Assembly (NCBI GenBank): GCA_963714155.1
Contig: OY970236.1
Location: 1,674,001-1,738,000, forward strand
DNA: 64,000 bases
Direction: 5' to 3'
Source: VRUE01 sp963714155
GTDB taxonomy: Bacteria; Actinomycetota; Thermoleophilia; Solirubrobacterales; 70-9
Every line of letters starts with the position of its first letter. Position 1 is the first letter of the stretch. This document shows, in pieces, positions 8,024 to 16,294 of the stretch. A program made the translations under genes and the position numbers. The notes beneath the pieces were generated by a model that saw nothing but the letters and a program-made list of their open reading frames with translations, made no database searches and had not been told where the DNA came from.

Positions 8024-9019
8024 TCACGCAACTGGATTGGGGAAGCGATCGTCCGCTTCGAGCGTCTGGCGGATGCCCTCCTCAAGTCCGCGGGGTGCGT
8101 ACCCCAGTTCGCGTCCGGCCTTCTCATAGCTGGCCCAGAACGTGACGCCGTCGGCGGTGGAGATCAGCTCGCGCAGGTTTGGCGGCTGTCCGATCAGCTT
8201 GCCGACCAGGGGGCCGATCGGGGTCAGCGCCTTCATCATCGATGTCGGCATGTCGCGCTTCGGCGACTTGCGGCCGCTGACGGCCGCGATCGTCTCGATC
8301 GCCTCGCGCATCGTCGTCGCCGGCCCGCTGATCACGTAGGTCTCGCCGGCCACGCCTTTGTCGAGGCCCAGGAGGATGCCGCCGGCGATGTCTTCGACGT
8401 GGCTGAGGCAGATGCCAAGCTCGGGGAAGGGCAGCAGGAAGAGGCGCCCGGCGAAGAATTCCTTCAGCAGGTCGGCGACCTGCGATTCGTCGCCGGGGCC
8501 ATAGACGCCGCCCGGTTGGACGATCACGCAGGGCAGGCCCTCCTCGGCGATCATCCGCTCGGCGATTCGCTGTCCCTCGAGCTTGGTCTCCTCGTAATAG
8601 GAGGTGAAATCTTTGCCCGGATGCTCGTAGCTCTCGTCGACGACCTCGCCGTGCGTGTTGCCGAAGGTGCCGACCGTGGAGACGTAGACGATCTTGCCTA
8701 CCTTCGCCTCCTGCGCCGCCTTCAGCACGCGCTCGCTGCCGGTGACGTTGGCCTCGTACATCGCCGGGTGCTGCTTGGCCGGGATGCCGACCTCGTACAT
8801 GGCGGCGGCGTGGACGAGGGCGTCGCAACCCTGCATTGCGCTGCGCAGGGCCTCGGTGTCACTGAGGTCACCGCTGGCGAGCGTGCAGCCGAGCGCGGTC
8901 AGCTTCGCCGCTTTCTCGGGAGTGCGGACGAGGCAGGTCACGTCATCGCCGCGGGCACGCAGCTGCCGCGCGACCTCGCCGCCGATGAAGCCCGTCCCTC
9001 CCGTTACGAAGACCTTCAC
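8024..9019 (-). CDS. extended SDR, NAD(P)-dependent epimerase/dehydratase family
   Basis: 331 residues. It starts at a GTG, giving VKVFVTGGTGFIGG with the Rossmann motif TGGTGFIG directly at the N-terminus. The catalytic Tyr-Lys pair is in SYYEETK, and the Ser is in YVSTVGTFG. Most similar in layout to dihydroflavonol reductase or sugar epimerase-like SDRs, so the substrate is open. A TAGGCT hexamer 8 nt before the GTG supports this start. Divergent from hflX with only 34 nt between starts. Confidence 0.8.
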   Translation of the reverse strand: MKVFVTGGTGFIGGEVARQLRARGDDVTCLVRTPEKAAKLTALGCTLASGDLSDTEALRSAMQGCDALVHAAAMYEVGIPAKQHPAMYEANVTGSERVLKAAQEAKVGKIVYVSTVGTFGNTHGEVVDESYEHPGKDFTSYYEETKLEGQRIAERMIAEEGLPCVIVQPGGVYGPGDESQVADLLKEFFAGRLFLLPFPELGICLSHVEDIAGGILLGLDKGVAGETYVISGPATTMREAIETIAAVSGRKSPKRDMPTSMMKALTPIGPLVGKLIGQPPNLRELISTADGVTFWASYEKAGRELGYAPRGLEEGIRQTLEADDRFPNPVA

Positions 9020-9027
9020 GGGGTGGA

Positions 9028-9033
9028 AGCCTA
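9028..9033 (-). promoter_or_regulatory. candidate -10 TAGGCT, leaderless type
   Basis: Reads TAGGCT on the minus strand and ends 8 nt before the SDR GTG at 9019. Confidence 0.5.
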
Positions 9034-9039
9034 CCCACC

Positions 9040-9045
9040 TACAAT
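9040..9045 (+). promoter_or_regulatory. candidate -10 TACAAT
   Basis: TACAAT ends 8 nt before the hflX GTG at 9054. The divergent SDR hexamer is only 6 nt away, so the two promoters must overlap. Confidence 0.5.
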
Positions 9046-9053
9046 CAAGAGAA

Positions 9054-10364
9054 GTGCAGCGGTCGAGAAATGGACGCAACAGCGAGACGCGCAACGGCAT
9101 CGGGGGCGCCGGCGTCTCCAATCCGCGTGCCCGCCAGCGGGCGCTGGCGATCGGCATCACTAGCGGTGACGAGGATGGCGATCCGCTCGCCGAGCTGAAG
9201 GAACTACTGCGCACCGCGGGCGTCGCGACCGCGGGCGAGGCGGTGCAGCAGCGCGAGAAGCCCGATCCAGACCGCTACGTCGGGCGCGGCAAGCTCGACG
9301 AGTTGAAGGCCCAAGTCAAGGCTTGTGACGCCAACCTGGTTGCCTGCGACGACGAGCTGGCGCCGCGCCAGGAGCGCAACCTGGAGGAGGCGCTCGGGGT
9401 GCCGGTGATCGATCGAACCGCGGTCATCCTCGACATCTTCGCCGACCATGCCCACTCCGCCGAGGGCAAGCTGCAAGTTGAGCTTGCCCAGCTCGAGTAC
9501 AACCTGGCGCGAATGCGCGGTCTCTGGACCCACCTCGAGCGACTGGGTGGCGGGATCGGCACCAGGGGCCCGGGCGAGAGCCAGATCGAGACCGACCGCC
9601 GCCTTGCCCGCGACCGCATCGCCGCCCTGCGCCGTCGCCTCACCAGGCTCGAGCGCAACCGCGGCGTAATGCGCGCTCGCCGCGAAGGCTCCTCGCTGCC
9701 TCGCGTCGCCCTCGCCGGCTACACCAACGCCGGCAAGTCGACCCTGCTCAACGCGCTGACCGGTGCCGAGGTCGGCGTCGGCGACCGCCTCTTTCACACC
9801 CTCGACCCAACCACGCGCAGCCTCGAGCTCTCCGGCCGCGACTACCTCCTGACCGACACCGTCGGCTTCATCGAGAAGCTGCCCCACCAGTTGGTCGAGG
9901 CGTTCAAGGCGACCCTCGAGGAGACGGTGCTCGCCGATCTGGTTCTCCACGTCGTCGATGCAGCGGCGTCCGAGGAGCGGCGCCTGGTCGACATCAAGGC
10001 AGTCGATGAGGTGCTGGAGGAGATCGGCGCCGGCGAGAAGCCGCGCCTACTCGTCCTCAACAAGGCTGATCTGCTGGACGAGGACCAGCGAGCCGAGGTG
10101 CTGCTGCAGCATCCCGGAGCCGCGCTCGTCTCTGCTCTTGCTGACAGTGGCCTGGACGACCTGCGCCAGCGAGTCGAGCTCGCCTTCGAGGACACCCTCG
10201 CCGAGGTCGAGCTGCTGATCCCGTATTCCCAGGGCGGGCGCCTGCACGAGCTGCACGAGCTCGCCGGCGACCTGGAGCGCACCGAGCGCGAGGACGGGGT
10301 TCTGGTCCGCGCCAAGGTGCCGGTCGCCGAGCTGCACCGCTTCGACGATCTCGCTGTGGTCTAG
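9054..10364 (+). CDS. hflX: GTPase HflX
   Basis: 436 residues, ribosome-associated GTPase that splits stalled or heat-damaged 70S ribosomes. The N-terminal HflX domain carries GRGKLDEL and GTRGPGESQIETDRR, followed by a coiled linker. The G domain has G1 GYTNAGKST, G3 DTVGF and G4 NKAD. The GTG start at 9054 gives a normal family length, and the open frame extending further upstream is antisense to the SDR. The TAG stop is followed after 11 nt by dut. Confidence 0.93.
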   Translation: MQRSRNGRNSETRNGIGGAGVSNPRARQRALAIGITSGDEDGDPLAELKELLRTAGVATAGEAVQQREKPDPDRYVGRGKLDELKAQVKACDANLVACDDELAPRQERNLEEALGVPVIDRTAVILDIFADHAHSAEGKLQVELAQLEYNLARMRGLWTHLERLGGGIGTRGPGESQIETDRRLARDRIAALRRRLTRLERNRGVMRARREGSSLPRVALAGYTNAGKSTLLNALTGAEVGVGDRLFHTLDPTTRSLELSGRDYLLTDTVGFIEKLPHQLVEAFKATLEETVLADLVLHVVDAAASEERRLVDIKAVDEVLEEIGAGEKPRLLVLNKADLLDEDQRAEVLLQHPGAALVSALADSGLDDLRQRVELAFEDTLAEVELLIPYSQGGRLHELHELAGDLERTEREDGVLVRAKVPVAELHRFDDLAVV

Positions 10365-10367
10365 GGT
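10362..10367 (+). promoter_or_regulatory. candidate -10 TAGGGT, leaderless type
   Basis: TAGGGT includes the hflX stop codon and ends 8 nt before the dut GTG at 10376. Confidence 0.45.
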
Positions 10368-10375
10368 TCCGCTCC

Positions 10376-10807
10376 GTGAAGCTGCCGATCGCGCGATTGA
10401 ACGAGGGGGCCGTGTTGCCCAGCCGCGCCCACGAGGGCGATGCCGGCCTCGATCTCTATGCCTGCGAGGCGGCGCACATCGGGCCAGGTGAGCGATGGAG
10501 CATTGGCACCGGGGTCGCGGTCGAGATCCCGGTCGGCCACGCCGGCCTGGTTCTGCCGCGCTCTGGGCTGGCAAAGCGACACGGGATCACCCTGGTCAAC
10601 AGTCCCGGTCTGATCGACTCCGGCTACCGCGGTGAGATTCGCGTGCTGCTGCTCAACACCGATCCGGCCGAGGTCTTCCGGGTCGCGCCGGGCGACCGCA
10701 TCGCCCAGCTGGTGATCAGCCCGATCGCCCTCGCCGAGCCGGTCGAGGCGGAGGCACTCGCCGATTCCGCCCGCGGCGACGGCGGCTTTGGCTCCAGCGG
10801 GCGCTAG
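10376..10807 (+). CDS. dut: deoxyuridine 5'-triphosphate nucleotidohydrolase
   Basis: 143 residues, a trimeric dUTPase that removes dUTP and supplies dUMP. All five motifs are visible: DAGLDLY, PRSGLAKRHG, GLIDSGYRGEI, GDRIAQLVI and the C-terminal glycine-rich RGDGGFGSSG lid. It starts with GTG. The stop overlaps the stop of the convergent gatD by 4 nt. Confidence 0.95.
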   Translation: MKLPIARLNEGAVLPSRAHEGDAGLDLYACEAAHIGPGERWSIGTGVAVEIPVGHAGLVLPRSGLAKRHGITLVNSPGLIDSGYRGEIRVLLLNTDPAEVFRVAPGDRIAQLVISPIALAEPVEAEALADSARGDGGFGSSGR

Positions 10808-11538
10808 GACAGCGCCGCCCGGCGGGCGGACTCATGCGCGGCACGCTCCAGGCTGTCGTCAAGCGGTTCGAGCTGGGGGGGGCTGCCATAGCGCCGCTCG
10901 AGCGCGAGCGCGATCAGGTGGTCGGCGAGCCAGGCGTTCTTCGGCAACAGCGGGCCGTGCAGGTAGGTGCCGATCAGGTTGTTGTGATGGACACCCTCGA
11001 AGCCGTCCTCGCCGTTGTTGCCAAAACCCTTGATCACCTTGCCCAGGGGTGTTGCACGGGGACCGAGGTGAGTGCGCCCGCCGTGGTTCTCAAAGCCGGC
11101 CAAAGTCTGCGGGCCTCTGCCGAGGTCGACCTCGATCGCCACGTTGCCGATCAGGCGCGGCCCCGCGCTGCGCACGGTCTCGAGATCGACGAGACCGAGA
11201 CCGGGCAGGCTCTCGCTGTCGAGCTGGTAGCTGCTGCCAAGCAGTTGATAGCCGCCGCAGACAGCGAGCATCACGGCGCCGTCAGCGGTTGCGCTGGCGA
11301 GCGCCTCGCGCTTGCTCTCGACCATGTCGGCGGCGACGGCGCGCTGGTCGCGGTCCTGGCCGCCGCCGAGGTAGATGAAGTCGTGCGCGGCGGGGTCGAA
11401 GGCCTCGCCGGGGCCGGCGCTGGCCTGGGCGAAACCGATCCCGCGCCACTCGCAGCGCCGCTGCAAGAAGAGGATGTTGCCGCGATCGGCGTAGATGTTC
11501 ATCTGCTCGGGGTAGAGCGCGAGAAAGCGAAGCTCCAT
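10804..11538 (-). CDS. gatD: lipid II isoglutaminyl synthase glutaminase subunit GatD
   Basis: 244 residues, a class I glutamine amidotransferase of the CobB/GatD type. Cys94 in AVCGGYQLLG is the nucleophile and His194 in TYLHGPLLPKN its partner. With MurT it amidates the D-Glu residue of lipid II, feeding ammonia to the ligase subunit. Its ATG overlaps the stop of the preceding methyltransferase by one base (TGATG), indicating translational coupling. In most genomes gatD directly follows murT; here another gene lies between. Confidence 0.9.
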   Translation of the reverse strand: MELRFLALYPEQMNIYADRGNILFLQRRCEWRGIGFAQASAGPGEAFDPAAHDFIYLGGGQDRDQRAVAADMVESKREALASATADGAVMLAVCGGYQLLGSSYQLDSESLPGLGLVDLETVRSAGPRLIGNVAIEVDLGRGPQTLAGFENHGGRTHLGPRATPLGKVIKGFGNNGEDGFEGVHHNNLIGTYLHGPLLPKNAWLADHLIALALERRYGSPPQLEPLDDSLERAAHESARRAALS

Positions 11539-12260
11539 CAGTCCTCCTTCTCGAAGAGGACGACGGTGGAGCCGACGTGGGCTTCGGTCGCCGGGATCTC
11601 ACGCCGCCCGGCCGGGCGCAGGCCGACGGTCTGGCCCTCTTCTTCGAGCGTCTTGGCGGTGAGCGTCGAGAGCTCGATCTCGTTCAGCTCCTCGCTCATA
11701 TTGCCGTCGGGGTCGACCGTCTGTCGCAGGCGGCGCAGCAGGATCGAGTCGGACTGGGCGATCGGCTCGAGCGGCAGGCTGGAGTAGATCCACCCTTCGA
11801 TCTGGCGGACGTCGGGCAGCGGTGGCGCGCTCGTGCCGGGGGGGAGCACCGGCAGGTCCTCGACGATCGCGAAGGCGGCGCGGCCGCCCGGCAGCATGTT
11901 GTCGACGGCGCAGCTGAGGCAGGCGATCCGCTCGTGGCTGTCGCCGAGCAGCTGAATCAGCTGCATCGGGGCGATCACGAGGCTGAACTTGGTCGCGAAC
12001 TCGAAGCAGCGCACGTCGCCGACCTCGGCGTCGCCGGGGAGCTTGCCGGAGCGTTCCCAGACCGCGGCGACCAGGTCGTAGTCGCAGTCGACGCCAATGA
12101 CCAAGTACGGCGCGCGCCGCGCGAGGTGCAGGGTGACGCGGCCGGCGCCGCAGCCCAGCTCCATGATCGGCTTGTCGGTCTGGTCGGCAAGCTCCTCCCA
12201 GAGCGCCAGATCAGCGGTGTAGCTGCCGCACTCGACTTCGTGCCAGACGAGGTTGTTCAT
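11538..12260 (-). CDS. SAM-dependent methyltransferase-like protein between murT and gatD
   Basis: 240 residues, class I Rossmann methyltransferase fold: MELGCGAGRVTLHLA is motif I (SAM binding), GVDCD is motif II, and the post-I region with LVIAPMQLIQLL resembles motif IV. The C-terminal half is beta-rich. Its start overlaps the murT stop by 4 nt and its stop overlaps the gatD start by 1 nt, so it is embedded in the amidation operon. The substrate is unknown; action on lipid II, or a role with the MurT/GatD complex, is inferred from context only. Confidence 0.75.
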   Translation of the reverse strand: MNNLVWHEVECGSYTADLALWEELADQTDKPIMELGCGAGRVTLHLARRAPYLVIGVDCDYDLVAAVWERSGKLPGDAEVGDVRCFEFATKFSLVIAPMQLIQLLGDSHERIACLSCAVDNMLPGGRAAFAIVEDLPVLPPGTSAPPLPDVRQIEGWIYSSLPLEPIAQSDSILLRRLRQTVDPDGNMSEELNEIELSTLTAKTLEEEGQTVGLRPAGRREIPATEAHVGSTVVLFEKED

Positions 12261-13624
12261 CGCCAGAACTCCTCGGCGAGGCCGCGTGCGGAGAGCAGCT
12301 TGCGCAGTTCCAGCAAGGCCGTGTAGGTGGGAAGCGCGAAGAGGCGACCGGGTGCGGCGGCGAGGGCCCGGTCCAGTGAGCCCTCGATCGCGGGCACGAC
12401 CTCGATCGCCTGCTCGGGCCAGCCGGCGTACTTGAGGCGCAGGGCCATCTCCGCCGCCCGGGTGCCGGCGCAGGTGACGCGCCGGACGCCCTCAGCCAGC
12501 AGCTCGAAGTCGGCGTCCCAAACCCAGGAGACGTCGCGGCCGTCGGCAATCTTGTCGTTGAGGCCGATCCAGAGATCGAGCTTCTCGCTGCCCGCCTCGA
12601 GCAGCAGCGTGCGCAGGATCTCATTGGCGCCGGCGGGATTCTTGATCAGCAGGATCGAGAGCTGGGTGGAGTCGATGCTGATCGTCTCCACCCGGCCGAA
12701 GGCGGCCCGCAGCGTCCCCAGGGCGGTGGAGACCGTCGCCGCCGGCACCCCGAGCTCGAGCGCCGCGGTGACCGCTGCGAGCGCGTTGTAGACGTTGTAG
12801 AGCCCGGGCAGGGGGAGCTGCAAGCGCATCTCGCCCTGCGGCGTACGCAGGGTGACGTCAGAGCCCGACATCCCGTGCAGCTTGATCGCCGTTGCGGCGA
12901 CCTGCGGCTGCGGTCGGGTGGCGCCGCAGTTGGGACAGGAGTAATGGCCCAGATGGCCGACGAAGGCCCGCTCGTAGGAGTAGGGATGGCCGCAGCGACG
13001 GCAGTGCTTGGCGTCGAAGGCGTGCTGGAGCTCGGGCAGTGCCTGCGAGGCGTCCTCGATGCCGAAGTAAACGACCCCCTCGCGGGGCTCACCGTAGCCG
13101 TCGCGACCGAGGTCGGCGATCGCCGGGTCATCGGCGTTGAGGGCGAAGCGCGTGCGCCCGGCTCGCGCGGCGACGGTTTCACTCCAACCGCTGGCGAGCA
13201 CCTCCATCTCGCCGTAGCGGTCGAGCTGGTCGCGGAAGAGGTTGCCGAGCACCAACAAGTTGGGGTTGAGCTGGGCCGCGACCTTGGGCAACCAGGCCTC
13301 GTCGACCTCAAAGAGCCCTTCCTCACCGCGCTGATCGAGCAGCGCGGTGGCAACGCCCCAGGTCATGTTTGACCCAGCTCGGTTGTGGACGGGGTGGCGC
13401 CCAGCGGCTTCGAGCGCGGCGGCGATCATTCCCGCCGTTGTCGTCTTGCCGTTGGTCGCGCTGACGATCGTGGTCGGGTCGAGCCGGCCGCCGAGACGGC
13501 CGAGGGCATCGGGGGCAAGTCGAAGCAGCATTCGACCGGGCAGCGTCGTGCCGCCCCCGCGGCCGCTTGCCCTGCTGGCAGCGCCGACCGCGCGCGCCGC
13601 GGTTAGCTTCGCCCCGAACAGCAC
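12257..13624 (-). CDS. murT: lipid II isoglutaminyl synthase subunit MurT
   Basis: 455 residues, a Mur-ligase-family ATPase that activates D-Glu of lipid II for amidation. The ATP P-loop SATNGKTTT is near 55-63. The central domain carries the MurT-specific zinc ribbon with Cys208, Cys211, Cys230 and Cys233, and the C-terminal MurT domain has IGLNDKIADGRDVSW. The GTG start directly abuts the TGA of the lipid kinase gene, and the 3' end overlaps the methyltransferase by 4 nt. Confidence 0.92.
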   Translation of the reverse strand: MLFGAKLTAARAVGAASRASGRGGGTTLPGRMLLRLAPDALGRLGGRLDPTTIVSATNGKTTTAGMIAAALEAAGRHPVHNRAGSNMTWGVATALLDQRGEEGLFEVDEAWLPKVAAQLNPNLLVLGNLFRDQLDRYGEMEVLASGWSETVAARAGRTRFALNADDPAIADLGRDGYGEPREGVVYFGIEDASQALPELQHAFDAKHCRRCGHPYSYERAFVGHLGHYSCPNCGATRPQPQVAATAIKLHGMSGSDVTLRTPQGEMRLQLPLPGLYNVYNALAAVTAALELGVPAATVSTALGTLRAAFGRVETISIDSTQLSILLIKNPAGANEILRTLLLEAGSEKLDLWIGLNDKIADGRDVSWVWDADFELLAEGVRRVTCAGTRAAEMALRLKYAGWPEQAIEVVPAIEGSLDRALAAAPGRLFALPTYTALLELRKLLSARGLAEEFWR

Positions 13625-14524
13625 TCAGGCCTCGGTGACAGCGGGCGGTGCGAGCACGCTGAGCGCACGAGGCAGGACGCGAACCGACACCGGAAGCTCG
13701 GTCAAATGCTCGCCGTCGGCATAGACCGGGAAGGGCCGGCTCGCCGTGATCTCCACCCGGGAGGCGCGGAAGGTGCTCACCTGCTCGTCGTCGATGTGGG
13801 TGCCGTTGAACACCTTGCGCAGGTTAGCCACGAAGCGCAGCTTGCCGACCTCGCCAACCGTGATCACGTCGAGAAGCCCGTCGTCCAGCTCCGCATCCGG
13901 CGCGATCCGCATGCCACCGCCAAAAGTGCTGTTGTTGGCGACGGAGATCGAGTAGCCGCTGGTTCGAATCCGCTGGCTCTCACTGCGGATCGTGAACCGC
14001 GCGGGCTTCCAGGTAAGCAGGGTCCGAAAAAGTGAATACACGTAAACCAGGTTGCTGCGAACGATCGTGACTTCGTTCGCCAAGCGGTTGCATTCGGAGT
14101 CAAAGCCGACGCTGACGATGCCGAGGAAGCGCTTGCCGTTGGCCTCGCCGACGTCGATGCGGCGGCTCTGACCGGCCGCGAGCACCGCCACGGCGGCGAC
14201 TGGGTCATCGGGGATGCCGAGCACGCGGGCGAGGTCGTTGCCGCGGCCGCCGGGGACGATTCCGAGCGGCGTCTCCGAGCCCGCCATCGCACCGCCGATC
14301 GCGCCGACCAGGCCATCTCCGCTGATCACGACCGGTACCTCGCCGGCCTCGATTGCCCCCAGGGCCCGATCAACGCCGTCCTCGAGCCCGCGTGTGCGGG
14401 CCACGCGGAAGGGGATTCGCCGCGCGTCGAGCTCCTGCTCGATCGCCGGCAGCAGCTTCAGCGTCCGCCCGTGCGCGGAGGCAGGATTGACCAGCAAAGT
14501 CAGTGGCATTCCCTCTATGCCCAT
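13625..14524 (-). CDS. diacylglycerol/sphingosine kinase-family lipid kinase
   Basis: 299 residues of the YegS/DagK fold. The nucleotide loop reads SGDGLVGAIGG (68-78) rather than GGDGT, closer to the sphingosine-kinase form, and the next loop reads PGGRGNDLAR. The C-terminal beta sandwich ends with the YADGEHL motif. It probably phosphorylates a lipid at the inner membrane and may serve lipid recycling for wall synthesis, given its place at the head of the murT operon. The ATG at 14524 is supported by a TAGGCT 9 nt upstream; an internal Met6 is an alternative. Confidence 0.85.
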   Translation of the reverse strand: MGIEGMPLTLLVNPASAHGRTLKLLPAIEQELDARRIPFRVARTRGLEDGVDRALGAIEAGEVPVVISGDGLVGAIGGAMAGSETPLGIVPGGRGNDLARVLGIPDDPVAAVAVLAAGQSRRIDVGEANGKRFLGIVSVGFDSECNRLANEVTIVRSNLVYVYSLFRTLLTWKPARFTIRSESQRIRTSGYSISVANNSTFGGGMRIAPDAELDDGLLDVITVGEVGKLRFVANLRKVFNGTHIDDEQVSTFRASRVEITASRPFPVYADGEHLTELPVSVRVLPRALSVLAPPAVTEA

Positions 14525-14533
14525 CGTTGCGCC

Positions 14534-14539
14534 AGCCTA
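14534..14539 (-). promoter_or_regulatory. candidate -10 TAGGCT, leaderless type
   Basis: TAGGCT on the minus strand, ending 9 nt before the lipid-kinase ATG at 14524. Probably the promoter of the kinase-murT-methyltransferase-gatD unit. Confidence 0.5.
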
Positions 14540-14554
14540 AATGGCCGGCTGCGC

Positions 14555-15043
14555 TCAGCGGGCTTCCTCGGCGCGGGCGACGAAGAACTTGCCGTCGCCG
14601 GCCGCTTCGGCACGCACAATGAGGATTTGGTGTCGCGAGAGACGCGCCTGAAGCAACTTCTCGCGCGCACCAGCGGCGAGCTTGGGTGGCCGGGGCGGCG
14701 CCAGCAGAAAATGCCCTCCCGGCCGCAGCACCCGGGCAACCTCAGTCCCGACCACGCGACCATCGATTTGGGCAACGAGATCGAAGAAGTGATCCGGGTA
14801 GGGGAGATCGGCAGGCTTTGCCTGCTTGAAGACGATCCTGCCCTCGGGGTCTAGCCCCACTCTGGCCCGGGCGGCTCGCACGGCAGCGGCAGAGGAGTCG
14901 ACCGCACGTACTCGCGCCGCGGGGAACTCACGGGCCAGAAAGAGCGCTGCCTCACCGTCGCCAAAGCCGATCAGCAGGACGCGCTCGGGGACCGGCACAT
15001 GGAGAACGGCGGCGGCAAGCGGTGTCAGTGGTGGCGCGCGCAC
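14555..15043 (-). CDS. small class I methyltransferase
   Basis: 162 residues. Motif I is degenerate (LLIGFGDGEAALFLA), with an acidic end to the following strand (VRAVDSS). RVLRPGGHFLLAPP is the typical post-catalytic strand of Methyltransf_11 proteins. The GTG at 15043 was chosen over an upstream in-frame ATG because that ATG would overlap the divergent cyclophilin promoter. Function unknown. It lies just upstream of the lipid kinase, on the same strand. Confidence 0.6.
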   Translation of the reverse strand: MRAPPLTPLAAAVLHVPVPERVLLIGFGDGEAALFLAREFPAARVRAVDSSAAAVRAARARVGLDPEGRIVFKQAKPADLPYPDHFFDLVAQIDGRVVGTEVARVLRPGGHFLLAPPRPPKLAAGAREKLLQARLSRHQILIVRAEAAGDGKFFVARAEEAR

Positions 15044-15082
15044 GCCGCGATGATCGCAACTCCGCAAGCGATCTAAAATGTT

Positions 15083-15088
15083 TAGGCT
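15083..15088 (+). promoter_or_regulatory. candidate -10 TAGGCT, leaderless type
   Basis: TAGGCT ends 8 nt before the ATG at 15097 and helps choose that start over upstream in-frame codons. Confidence 0.5.
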
Positions 15089-15096
15089 TCGCACCG

Positions 15097-15774
15097 ATGA
15101 AGGAGGGGACCGACCACCGTTTGATCATCCTTGCCGTCTTTGCCGTGGTCGCGGTCGGCGTCGTTGCGGCGATCCTGATCAGTCGCAGCGGTGGCAGCGA
15201 CGATTCTTCGACAACGGCGAGCGCCGATGGCTGCAAGGAAGTCGAAGCGCCGGCGCCAAAGAAAGTCAGCCTCAAGGCGCCGTCGCAGACGGTGAAGAAG
15301 GGCGAACAACTCACCGCCGTGGTCGAAACGAGCTGCGGAACCTTTGACATCGCGCTCGACTCGGACAGGGCGCCGAAGACCGTCAACTCCTTCGTCTACC
15401 TCAGCGACGAAGGCTTCTACGACGGCCTCAGCTTCCATCGGATCGCCCCCGACTTCGTGATCCAGGGCGGCGACCCGCTCGGAACCGGCACCGGTGGCCC
15501 CGGCTACAGCCTCACCGAGAAGCCGCCGGCAAACCTCGTCTACACCAAAGGGGTGGTGGCGATGGCAAAGAGCTCGGCCGAGCCCCCAGGCACCTCCGGC
15601 AGCCAGTTCTACGTGGTCACCGCGGCAGACGCCGGCCTGCCACCCGAATACGCCCTGGTCGGCAAGGTCGATGAGGGCTACGACGTGGTCGAACGGATCA
15701 ACAAGCTCGGCACGCCGGCCGAAAAACCCAAGCAGCCGGTGTTGATCGAAAAGATCACCATCGAAAAAGGCTGA
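15097..15774 (+). CDS. membrane-anchored cyclophilin-type peptidyl-prolyl isomerase
   Basis: 225 residues. An N-terminal membrane segment (about 9-28) and a Ser/Thr/Lys-rich linker lead to a cyclophilin domain with TVNSFVYL, GLSFHRIAPDFVIQGGDPLGTGTGGPGY and the SQFYV strand. It catalyses proline cis-trans isomerisation outside the membrane, probably for secreted protein folding. It lies upstream of peroxiredoxin and not far from VKOR/DsbA, an envelope-folding neighbourhood. Confidence 0.9.
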   Translation: MKEGTDHRLIILAVFAVVAVGVVAAILISRSGGSDDSSTTASADGCKEVEAPAPKKVSLKAPSQTVKKGEQLTAVVETSCGTFDIALDSDRAPKTVNSFVYLSDEGFYDGLSFHRIAPDFVIQGGDPLGTGTGGPGYSLTEKPPANLVYTKGVVAMAKSSAEPPGTSGSQFYVVTAADAGLPPEYALVGKVDEGYDVVERINKLGTPAEKPKQPVLIEKITIEKG

Positions 15775-15780
15775 CTGCAC

Positions 15781-15786
15781 TAGGCT
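15781..15786 (+). promoter_or_regulatory. candidate -10 TAGGCT, leaderless type
   Basis: TAGGCT ends 7 nt before the peroxiredoxin ATG at 15794. Confidence 0.5.
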
Positions 15787-15793
15787 CACGTCG

Positions 15794-16294
15794 ATGGCCA
15801 AGGTCGACGTAGGAGACGCAGCGCCCGACTTCGAGCTGCCGGGCAGCGACGGCAAGAACTTCAAGCTCTCCGAGCACCGCGGTCGCAACGTCGTGCTGGC
15901 CTTTTACCCGGGCGACGCGACCACCGTCTGCACGGCGCAGTTCTGCTCCTACCGCGACAACGCCGACAAGCTCGACGCGCTCGACGCCGAAGTGATCGGC
16001 ATCTCCCCGCAATCGGTCGACTCGCACGAGCGCTGGGTCGAAGAGCAGGAACTAAACGTGCCGCTGCTCGCCGACGAGGACCTCGCGGTGAGCAAGAACT
16101 ACGGCGTCACCGCTTGGCTCGGGCCGTTGGCTCGTCTTACGGAGCTCAAGGACACGCCGGGAGGGCGCTACATCATGCGGGCCATCTTCATCATCGACGG
16201 TGAGGGCACCATCCGTCACCGGCACGTCTCCCGTACGGGCGCTCGCTTCCAGTCGGTCGGGGACATCGAACGGGCACTCGCCAGCCTGGCTTGA
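15794..16294 (+). CDS. peroxiredoxin, BCP/PrxQ-like
   Basis: 166 residues, thioredoxin fold of the AhpC/TSA family. The peroxidatic site is TTVCTAQFC with Cys46 and a second Cys at 51, the five-residue spacing of PrxQ/Bcp enzymes that form an intramolecular disulfide. The usual Pro before the peroxidatic Cys region is replaced by Thr. It reduces peroxides at the expense of thioredoxin. The stop overlaps the next gene's start by one base. Confidence 0.9.
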   Translation: MAKVDVGDAAPDFELPGSDGKNFKLSEHRGRNVVLAFYPGDATTVCTAQFCSYRDNADKLDALDAEVIGISPQSVDSHERWVEEQELNVPLLADEDLAVSKNYGVTAWLGPLARLTELKDTPGGRYIMRAIFIIDGEGTIRHRHVSRTGARFQSVGDIERALASLA

